Below are positions 57,685-64,000 of a stretch of DNA of 64,000 nt, piece after piece. The position numbers and the translations under genes were made by a program. Origin of the DNA: Hamadaea sp. (lineage in GTDB: Bacteria > Actinomycetota > Actinomycetes > Mycobacteriales > Micromonosporaceae); NCBI RefSeq assembly GCF_013362815.1, contig NZ_JABFVK010000006.1, positions 1 to 64,000 on the forward strand, in the 5' to 3' direction. Below the pieces are notes generated by a model. It made no database searches, was not told where the DNA came from, and saw only the letters and a program-made list of their open reading frames with translations. Position 1 is the first letter of the stretch. Every line of letters begins with the position of its first letter.

Positions 57685-58791
57685 TCAGATGGATAGCGGG
57701 CTGAGCTGGTAGTCGCCGACGTCGGGGTTCCAGCTCAAGTCGATGACGCCGCTGGTCGCAGCCGCCTGGCAGAACTGCAGAAAACTCCGGTAGCCGAGCT
57801 TCTTCTCGCTGAAGTCTGGGCGTACGCGGCGCAGCTGGTTCTTCAGACCGGACAGGGCGACGGCGGACCCGCCCCGGGACAGGTCGCTGACGACCGTGCG
57901 GAGCAGCGCGAACGCCTCTTCCCGGTCGCCGTGCTCCGGCAACGACACCTCGGGATCGCCCTTGGCCGGTCCGTCGGTCAACTCGACGATCTCGTGCTGG
58001 GCCAGGAAACGCAGCAGTTCGCCGAAGGCGCGGAAACCGTAATCGGCTTCGTTGAAGGTCGGATCCTTTCGGAGCAGCGTTCGCTTGAGCGTGGAGGCGG
58101 TGACCGAACCGCTGCTGCTCCGTTGGAGGCCGGCGACCGTCTGGGCAACCTGGACCGACAGGGAGTCGATGTCCCGTGTCGCGGGTTCGGTCTCCGTAGG
58201 CTCCGCTTCGGCGGCCTCGATGGGCGGCACCAGTGAGACCGGTGTCGTGGCCTCTGCGGGTTCGGGATGTTTCGCCGGCTGGGCGGATTTCGCGGATGAG
58301 GGTCGGGTCGGGATCTCCACGCCTTCGAGCCGGTCGTAGAAGAGGAACTCGTCGCAGGCCGGCGGCAGCAGCGCCGAGGTGGTCTTTTCGACGCCGACGC
58401 CGATCACCCGCTTGTTGAGCTCACGGAGTTTGTGCACCAGCGGCGTGAAGTCGCTGTCGCCGGTGCAGAACACGAAGGTCGAGATGTAGTCCCGCTCGAA
58501 GGCGAGTTCCATCGCGTCGACCGCCATCTTGATGTCGGCCGAGTTCTTCCGGGAGGCGCCCATCCGCTGCGGGATGTCGATCAGCTCGACGTGCTGCCGG
58601 GTCAGCCGTCGCCGGTCCTCGTCGAAGTAGGACCAGTCCGCGTACGCCCGGCGCACGACGACACGACCGCGCTCGGCCAATGCGTCGGCCACCGGTTTCA
58701 AGTCGAAGGCCATGCCACCCAGATGGTCGCGAGCGCCGATCGCCAGGTTCTCGTAGTCGAGGAACAGCGCGATGCGCTCTTCTTGATCCAC
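57685..58791 (-). CDS. NYN (PIN-like) RNase domain protein with two LOTUS domains
   Basis: A 368-residue LabA-like protein. The NYN domain (about 1-150) has acids Asp12 (LFLDYENLA), Asp86/Asp92 (SADIKMAVDAMEL) and Asp112/Asp114 (TGDSDFTPLV), fitting a metal-dependent ribonuclease. A Pro/Glu-rich linker (155-210) leads to two OST-HTH/LOTUS repeats (about 215-285 and 295-365), which bind RNA. The GTG start has GGGAG ahead. Role probably RNA turnover or surveillance; targets unknown. Confidence 0.85.
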   Translation of the reverse strand: MDQEERIALFLDYENLAIGARDHLGGMAFDLKPVADALAERGRVVVRRAYADWSYFDEDRRRLTRQHVELIDIPQRMGASRKNSADIKMAVDAMELAFERDYISTFVFCTGDSDFTPLVHKLRELNKRVIGVGVEKTTSALLPPACDEFLFYDRLEGVEIPTRPSSAKSAQPAKHPEPAEATTPVSLVPPIEAAEAEPTETEPATRDIDSLSVQVAQTVAGLQRSSSGSVTASTLKRTLLRKDPTFNEADYGFRAFGELLRFLAQHEIVELTDGPAKGDPEVSLPEHGDREEAFALLRTVVSDLSRGGSAVALSGLKNQLRRVRPDFSEKKLGYRSFLQFCQAAATSGVIDLSWNPDVGDYQLSPLSI

Positions 58792-58857
58792 TGCAGCTCC
58801 CGATTCACCGGCCAGAAGACCTTTGTATCAGCTGGCGGTGGACTCCGCGCGGAACAG

Positions 58858-60024
58858 TCAGTATCCGATCGCCGTGGCGGCGACGGAGCGGAGGTAGGCC
58901 GCGGTGTCAGCGGGCAGGTACAGGCTGGGCAGGTCGCGTGGAGACGCGGCGAAGAGGATCCCGAACAGCGTGACCGCGTCGAGGTACACGGCGACTTCGG
59001 TGGGGTGCTTGCCGTCGGGCACGATGAGGTGGGAAGCACCCTTCGCTGAGATGACCGTTTCGAACTCGTCGCCGATCGGAGCGAGGAGATTCGGGGTGGC
59101 CAACGCGGCGGACAGGGCCGCGTAGTTCGCGTCGAGCGCGGTTTTCGCCGCTGCGCGGGACCGGAACGGGGATGGATTCTTCAACACCCAGTTCTTGAAG
59201 AGGACCACCCGTCCGCCCGGCTTCAACGCGCGGCGAAAGGTCGGGGCGTACAGGTTGAGCAGGGTGTCCGTCGCCGCAGGCAGGTTGGTGACCACGAGGA
59301 TGCTCAATTCCTGCAGCACGATGAAGTCGTACTGCTTACGGCCGTCCAGCGCGCTCGCGGCAAGTCCGTCGCTCCAGGTATGCCGAAGGGTGTAGCCGAA
59401 GTGGATGACCTTGGTGACGTTCACCGGTCGGCCTTCGATCGCCGCGAGGTGGCTCAGCACGTCGGGCGTGTCCTCGCCGGTGGCTTCGGTCGTCGTCCCG
59501 ATCAGGCTGTTGCCGACGAACAGCACGTCGAGGGGTGGGGCAGCGGTGGCCGCCGACGAAGCCGACGCGACAGTGAACCGAACAGTCAGCGCCCTGCCGG
59601 TTGGCGTACCGGTGGCGCTGAGCGCCTGAGCCGTGAGGCTGTAGTCGTCCGGTGTCGCCAGCAACGGGCAGTCCACGTAGTCACCGCAGAGGAAGTACGG
59701 CGCTCGGGACTCGGTCCGCGTAAGGCTGCTGCCCGACGCGCCGGACAGGGTGAAGGCGACGCCGGCGAGATGCGCTCCAGGAGCGACCGTGGCCTGCAGG
59801 CTGAGCCGGTGGTGGGTCAGCCGGCCGAGGTCGATCACGGTGCCGTCGGTCACCGGGCTCAAGCCCAGAATCGGCCGGCGACTCACGTCGTTGACAAGCT
59901 GAACACCGCTGAAGACGCGGACCTCATCGTCGCCGCTCGCGGAGACGCGCGGCGCCGCCCAGACGAAGGCGACGGCCATGGTTGCCAGCGCGAGGACGGC
60001 GCGCGACCGACGGGCGTAGGGCAT
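58858..60024 (-). CDS. secreted SGNH-hydrolase-like protein
   Basis: A 388-residue exported protein: signal peptide about 1-30, an Ig-like N-terminal domain (30-160), then an SGNH-like fold with block I LFVGNSLIG (Ser in GNS) and block V DGKHPTEVAVYLDAV (Asp and His). Block II and III residues are not clear. Substrate unknown; it may be an esterase of extracellular carbohydrate. Confidence 0.7.
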   Translation of the reverse strand: MPYARRSRAVLALATMAVAFVWAAPRVSASGDDEVRVFSGVQLVNDVSRRPILGLSPVTDGTVIDLGRLTHHRLSLQATVAPGAHLAGVAFTLSGASGSSLTRTESRAPYFLCGDYVDCPLLATPDDYSLTAQALSATGTPTGRALTVRFTVASASSAATAAPPLDVLFVGNSLIGTTTEATGEDTPDVLSHLAAIEGRPVNVTKVIHFGYTLRHTWSDGLAASALDGRKQYDFIVLQELSILVVTNLPAATDTLLNLYAPTFRRALKPGGRVVLFKNWVLKNPSPFRSRAAAKTALDANYAALSAALATPNLLAPIGDEFETVISAKGASHLIVPDGKHPTEVAVYLDAVTLFGILFAASPRDLPSLYLPADTAAYLRSVAATAIGY

Positions 60025-60173
60025 TTCCGTAGTGACTCCCCCGAAACGGAAAACCGAAGTGTTCGCCCAGGGTGAGGACCACGACGTGCGCTGTCAATCA
60101 GCGGGCCGACCTATTGCCCGAATAGCGACGATGTCGACCCGTTCATCGGCTCCGTCGCTTGCTGTGCTGGGAC

Positions 60174-61130
60174 TTAGAACGTGGCGATCGGGTTGACCGG
60201 GCTGCCGGAAGTGCCCGCGAGGCGTACCGGCGCGACGGCGAGCTGGAAGTCCCATTGGCCCAGCTCGGCTGCGGTTGCGGCACACAGCTCCAGGTCACAG
60301 TTGTCGAGCAGCCAGAGACCCATCGCGACCAGGCTCACGGCGTGCACCGGCATCAGGATGTCGTCGTACCCCGACGGCTGAACGTCTTGCGGTGTGTCCG
60401 CGGCGATCAGCGCGACCTGCCGTTCCTGCAGCCAGGGCAGGCAGGACGCGTGCCAGCCCGCCTGGGTGAAACTGAAGGCCGCGCCGGACTCGTGCCGGAC
60501 GCGGCCGTAGCCGGTCCGCAGGAGGACCGCGTCGCCGGATCGCACCCGCACCCCTTGACGACGCTCCGCCTCCTCGAGGTCTTCGGGGAACACCGGCTCA
60601 CCCGAGTCGAGCCACGGCACATCGCGTACGGCTGCGATGTCCAGCAGGACACCGCGTGTGACGATCCCGTTCGCAGCTGCGGTGACGGCGGCCCAGGCCG
60701 ATCCGGTCTCGGCGTCGACCAGCGAGTGCGGCCGCCCGTTGTACATCTTGCCGTCCCAGTAGAGATGGCACGGCGAGTCCAGGTGGGTGATGGTGTTGCC
60801 GTGGAACATGAGACCGAGCTGCTCGTTCGAGAAGCCCCAGCGCCGGTCGTTGTGGAAGGCGGGCACCGGGATGTTCTCGGCGCCGGGCATGTCGGCCGCG
60901 CACGGGCAGGTGTTGGTCGACCGCTCCATCTCGTCTGGTACGCCGATCTCCCAGGCGCAGGACAAGCTGCGGCCGTGGCGTACGGCCCGGGCTGCGGCCA
61001 GCCGGACGTCGTCGGTGATGTGGTTCAGCGTGCCGAGCTCGTCGTCGTCGCCCCACCGTCCCCAGTTCGACAATGTGTCGAAGTACGCGAAAACCTGGTC
61101 CTGGGTGGGCATCGGCCGGTCAGCAGTCAT
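60174..61130 (-). CDS. cyclase-family (kynurenine-formamidase-like) hydrolase
   Basis: A metal-dependent amidohydrolase-like protein of 318 residues. The binding motif is MFHGNTITHLDSPCHLYW, which carries the His, His-x-Asp and His residues typical of the family. Members hydrolyse N-formylkynurenine, isatin or cyclic compounds. An in-frame GTG at 61133 with TACGCT five bases ahead is an alternative start. Confidence 0.83.
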   Translation of the reverse strand: MTADRPMPTQDQVFAYFDTLSNWGRWGDDDELGTLNHITDDVRLAAARAVRHGRSLSCAWEIGVPDEMERSTNTCPCAADMPGAENIPVPAFHNDRRWGFSNEQLGLMFHGNTITHLDSPCHLYWDGKMYNGRPHSLVDAETGSAWAAVTAAANGIVTRGVLLDIAAVRDVPWLDSGEPVFPEDLEEAERRQGVRVRSGDAVLLRTGYGRVRHESGAAFSFTQAGWHASCLPWLQERQVALIAADTPQDVQPSGYDDILMPVHAVSLVAMGLWLLDNCDLELCAATAAELGQWDFQLAVAPVRLAGTSGSPVNPIATF

Positions 61131-61151
61131 CACCAGGCAGCGTATCGCGGC

Positions 61152-61685
61152 TCACGGCTTCGCTCTGCGTGGAGCGAGCGTGTAGCTGAACGAGATGAAG
61201 AAGTCGATGATCACGACGACACCCCAGCCACCCATCGGTCCCCACATGGGTAGCACCCGCTCATAATCCCCGACGAGCAGGGTGAACAGTCCCATGACCG
61301 CTGCCGCGACGGCGTACGCCAGGAGGTGGCGTAGCCACTGCCGACGTTCGTAGGCGGCGTGCTCCGGGCCGTGCTTCGGTGGGCGTACGGGAGCGGGCCC
61401 GCCCGCGAAACGATGGGCGAACCGCTGGTCGGCCCAGCGGACGAGCTGCCCGCCGAAGGCGACCGACACTCCGATGTAGATCGCTGCGAGACCGTGCGCG
61501 ATCGTCGCGGTCCCCCCGCCGCGCAAGTCGATGACGGACGCGGCCAGCAGCACGACGTCCACCAGCGGTACGCAGATCAGCAGCACTGTGCTGAGCGTCT
61601 TCGCCTTGAGCAGATAGCGGGCGGCGAGCCCGGCCAGCAGCAGCACCCAGAAGCCGACCTCACACGCGATGATCAGCGGAATCAC
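61152..61685 (-). CDS. membrane protein, TetR-linked
   Basis: A 177-residue protein with five hydrophobic segments (two helical pairs around a basic loop PVRPPKHGPEHAAYERRQW). Family not recognised. GGAGGTGG precedes the GTG. Divergent from a TetR gene with 47 bp between them, so it is the probable target and may be an efflux or envelope protein. Confidence 0.7.
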   Translation of the reverse strand: MIPLIIACEVGFWVLLLAGLAARYLLKAKTLSTVLLICVPLVDVVLLAASVIDLRGGGTATIAHGLAAIYIGVSVAFGGQLVRWADQRFAHRFAGGPAPVRPPKHGPEHAAYERRQWLRHLLAYAVAAAVMGLFTLLVGDYERVLPMWGPMGGWGVVVIIDFFISFSYTLAPRRAKP

Positions 61686-61708
61686 GACACCACCTCCCCC
61701 AGTTTTTC

Positions 61709-61720
61709 ACACGCTCGTGT
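61709..61720. promoter_or_regulatory. TetR operator candidate
   Basis: ACACG and CGTGT flank CT; with outer bases the site reads TCACACG-CT-CGTGTCA with one mismatch. It ends one base before the CATAAT box of the TetR gene. Confidence 0.5.
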
Positions 61721-61732
61721 CATAATAGCGCG

Positions 61733-62338
61733 GTGCCCAAAATCGTGGACCACGAACAGCGCCGACGCGAGCTGGCCGCCGCCGTCTGGCAGGTGATCGC
61801 CGACCACGGCGTGGCTGAGGTGTCGATCCGTATGGTGGCCGCGGCCGCAGGCTGGTCGACCGGCGCGCTCCGGCATTACTTCGCGACCCGTGGCGAGTTG
61901 CTCGCCTTCGCCTGCGAGCAGGTCATCGACCAGGTGACCGAGCGCATCCAGGCACTGCAGGTTCCCGCCGACCCCGTACGCGCGGTCAGGGCGATCCTGC
62001 TGGAGACGATGCCGGTCGACGAGCGGCGGCGTACGGAGGATTCGATCGCCTTCTCGTTCCTGGCACTCGGCCTCGGCGACCCCGAGCTGGCCCGGGTTCA
62101 GCGACGGCATTTCACCTCGATGTACGGGCTGTGCCTACAGCTGATCGAAGGGCTCGCCGCGGCGGGCGCGCTCGCAAAAACATCGGAGAGCCTGCCGACG
62201 CTGGCCCGCCGCCTGCACGCGGTCGTCGACGGGCTCACCGTGCATGTCCTGGCCGGCCACCTCACGAGTAGCGAAATGGTGGCACAGCTCAACGCGTACC
62301 TCATGGAATTGACCGGGACCGCCGCGGACTTGAGCTAA
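61733..62338 (+). CDS. TetR-family regulator
   Basis: A 201-residue repressor: RRRELAAAVWQVIADHGVAE and IRMVAAAAGWSTGALRHYF form the helix-turn-helix, followed by a TetR_C-type ligand domain. CATAAT ends six bases before the GTG, placing start and operator together. It controls the divergent membrane protein gene and probably itself. Confidence 0.87.
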   Translation: MPKIVDHEQRRRELAAAVWQVIADHGVAEVSIRMVAAAAGWSTGALRHYFATRGELLAFACEQVIDQVTERIQALQVPADPVRAVRAILLETMPVDERRRTEDSIAFSFLALGLGDPELARVQRRHFTSMYGLCLQLIEGLAAAGALAKTSESLPTLARRLHAVVDGLTVHVLAGHLTSSEMVAQLNAYLMELTGTAADLS

Positions 62339-62341
62339 ATG

Positions 62342-62368
62342 ATCAACGCTGTGTCATCAACGCTGTGT
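62342..62368. repeat. 13-bp tandem repeat past the TetR gene
   Basis: ATCAACGCTGTGT occurs twice with a 14-bp period, starting four bases after the stop. It includes GATCAACGC, also found at the end of family C repeats. Confidence 0.5.
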
Positions 62369-62418
62369 GATCAAGAAACCGGTTGCCGAGTCCCGCCTCG
62401 ACCGGACAGGGTTGGGCC

Positions 62419-62964
62419 ATGACAGAAGAGCGGACGTTCGGCTGGTCCAACATGTTCGTCGCGCCCGCGGACGACCCGCGCGGCCAGGACGGCTACCGAG
62501 GCGAGCGCGCGGTGCTGGCCGGTTACCTCGGGGACTACCGCAAGACGCTCGAGCTCAAGTGCGCCGGGCTGGACGCCGAGCAACTCGCCCGGCGATCGGT
62601 CGAGCCCTCGACCATGTCCCTGCTGGGCCTGATCCGGCATCTGGCCGGAGTCGAGCATTACTGGTTCCGCATCCACATGGCGGGCGAGAATGTCTCCCGG
62701 CTCTATCGGTCCGGCGACGACCGCGACGAGGACTTCAACGGCGCGGTCGGCGATCCCGTCGTCGTCGACGAGGCCTGGGCGACCTGGCGGACGGAGGTCG
62801 CGTACGCCGAGCAGTATGTCGAGGCGGCTCCGAGCATGGACTTCGTCGGCGCGAAGGGCGACGAACTCCGCGACATACTGGTCCACATGATCGAGGAGTA
62901 CGCCCGCCACATGGGCCATGCGGACCTGCTCCGTGAGCGCATCGACGGCCGGGTCGGCCAATAG
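62419..62964 (+). CDS. DinB/DUF664-family protein
   Basis: A 181-residue four-helix-bundle protein. Metal-binding histidines lie in LIRHLAGVEHYWF and EEYARHMGHADLLRE. Actinomycete members are often mycothiol-dependent transferases or detoxifying enzymes. CAGGGT ends six bases before the ATG. Monocistronic. Confidence 0.83.
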   Translation: MTEERTFGWSNMFVAPADDPRGQDGYRGERAVLAGYLGDYRKTLELKCAGLDAEQLARRSVEPSTMSLLGLIRHLAGVEHYWFRIHMAGENVSRLYRSGDDRDEDFNGAVGDPVVVDEAWATWRTEVAYAEQYVEAAPSMDFVGAKGDELRDILVHMIEEYARHMGHADLLRERIDGRVGQ

Positions 62965-63039
62965 CGCAAGTTATCTGAATTCAGTCCAAAACGGAGATCT
63001 CGCCAGTAGAGTCACGGGCAGCGGAAGGGGCCCGTACGC

Positions 63040-64000
63040 ATGCAGGTCGAGACCAAGCCCGAAGCTTCCGGCGCTCCAGCGTCCGTCAAGCTGACCTTCT
63101 GGACCATGACCGCCATGGTCGTGGGGTCGATGGTCGGTGCGGGTGTGTTCTCCCTGCCGCGGCGATTCGCGCAGGAGACCGGGGTTGCCGGCGCGCTCAT
63201 CGCCTGGGCGGTCGCCGGCACCGGCATGCTGATGCTGGCCTTCGTCTTCCAGATGCTGGCCGTACGCCGTCCGCACCTCGACGCCGGTGTCTACGCGTAC
63301 GCGAAGGCTGGGTTCGGCGAGTATCCCGGCTTCTTCTCCGCCTTCGGGTACTGGGCGAGCGCCTGCGTCGGCAACGTCACCTACTGGGTGCTGATCATGT
63401 CCACCGTGGGCGCGATCGTGCCCGCGCTCGGCGACGGTGACACCATCCTGGCGATCGTGCTCTCCTCGATCGGCCTCTGGGCGTTCTACGCCCTCATCAG
63501 CCGGGGCGTACGCGAGGCCACCGCGATCAACCGGATCGTGACTGTGGCCAAGCTGGTTCCGATCATCGTCTTCATCCTGCTCGCGGTGTTCTACCTGGAT
63601 CCGAAGGTGTTCGCCGAGAACTGGGGCGGGGCAGATTACGCCGGATCACTGTTCAGCCAGGTCAAGGGCACGATGCTGGCGACCGTCTTCGTGTTCCTCG
63701 GCGTCGAGGGGGCCAGCGTCTACTCGCGGCACGCGAAGCGGCGCGAAGACGTCGGACGCGCCACCATCCTCGGCTTCCTGAGCGTCTTCGCCATCTTCGC
63801 CTCGGTCACCATCGTCTCCTACGGCATCCTGCCGATGAGCGAGATCGCCGAGCTGCGCCAGCCCAGCATGGCCGGGGTGCTCGAAGCGGCCGTCGGCACC
63901 TGGGGCGAGGTCTTCGTCAGCATCGGGCTGATCATCTCGGTGCTCGGGGCGTACCTGGCGTGGACGCTCATGGCGGCCGAAGTGCTGCTCGTCGCGGCGA
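63040..64000 (+). CDS. APC-family amino-acid antiporter (partial)
   Basis: The first 320 residues are visible; the gene runs off the right edge. It has about eight membrane segments with the substrate loop MVVGSMVGAGVFSLPRRF and GVEGASVYSRHAKRREDVGR, characteristic of arginine/ornithine (ArcD-type) exchangers. GGAAGGGG lies ten bases before the ATG. If a deiminase pathway gene follows outside the window it would support an arginine role. Confidence 0.85.
   Translation, partial: MQVETKPEASGAPASVKLTFWTMTAMVVGSMVGAGVFSLPRRFAQETGVAGALIAWAVAGTGMLMLAFVFQMLAVRRPHLDAGVYAYAKAGFGEYPGFFSAFGYWASACVGNVTYWVLIMSTVGAIVPALGDGDTILAIVLSSIGLWAFYALISRGVREATAINRIVTVAKLVPIIVFILLAVFYLDPKVFAENWGGADYAGSLFSQVKGTMLATVFVFLGVEGASVYSRHAKRREDVGRATILGFLSVFAIFASVTIVSYGILPMSEIAELRQPSMAGVLEAAVGTWGEVFVSIGLIISVLGAYLAWTLMAAEVLLVAA

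Overview
The window is high-GC DNA with G/C-rich third codon positions, dense genes and many 1-8 nt overlaps. Gene families (GGDEF protein, DUF222-HNH protein, DUF664 DinB protein, CUT1 sugar importers without their own ATPase) and many leaderless start codons point to a soil actinomycete, probably Micromonosporaceae or a neighbouring family. No rRNA, tRNA, CRISPR array, transposase or phage gene was seen.

Layout. 0.1-1.5 kb: membrane diguanylate cyclase. 1.5-6.7 kb: a complete glycopeptide-resistance type cluster (vanY, vanR-vanS, vanH-ligase-vanX) that would replace D-Ala-D-Ala by D-Ala-D-Lac; vanY and vanH share a 60-nt promoter block. 6.7-18.3 kb: a LacI-controlled, unassigned glycan locus (Gfo/Idh oxidoreductase and TIM-barrel enzyme on the minus strand; FAD oxidoreductase, beta-helix protein, sugar ABC importer and a tandem alpha/beta hydrolase on the plus strand) around a promoter with two palindromic operators. 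18.4-27.2 kb: small units: P-loop kinase, HxlR/quinone-reductase pair, RHH-PIN toxin-antitoxin pair, two GNATs, an in-frame fusion relic of a peptide ABC transporter, DapA/LysR pair, amino-acid binding lipoprotein. 27.2-38.8 kb: repeat-rich gap, cupin, two-component system beside an ABC-2-like membrane protein, erythromycin-esterase-like protein with a double-HTH MerR, TetR/hydrolase pair, modABC.

38.8-46.6 kb: a three-gene unit with a WXG100/EspC-like protein, ThrE-type exporter, YbdK-type ligase, GT87 transferase, Uma2 nuclease, arsR-SRPBCC-GNAT operon. 46.7-54.4 kb: a galactan regulon: secreted GH53 endo-galactanase, GH42 beta-galactosidase, binding protein, two permeases and LacI repressor, with four copies of a 16-bp palindrome in the promoter regions. 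54.5-57.7 kb: two genes each broken by one missing base. 57.7-64 kb: NYN-LOTUS protein, SGNH protein, cyclase-family hydrolase, TetR/membrane protein pair, DinB protein, and the start of an amino-acid antiporter cut by the window end.

Three features recur. Many genes have a TANNNT hexamer ending exactly 6-7 nt before the start codon, the geometry of leaderless transcripts. Three families of short intergenic repeats are dispersed over about 25 kb, mostly beside gene 3' ends. The two sugar operons share an architecture: LacI-type palindromes just downstream of the -10 box and no ATP-binding subunit, implying a shared MsiK-like ATPase elsewhere.
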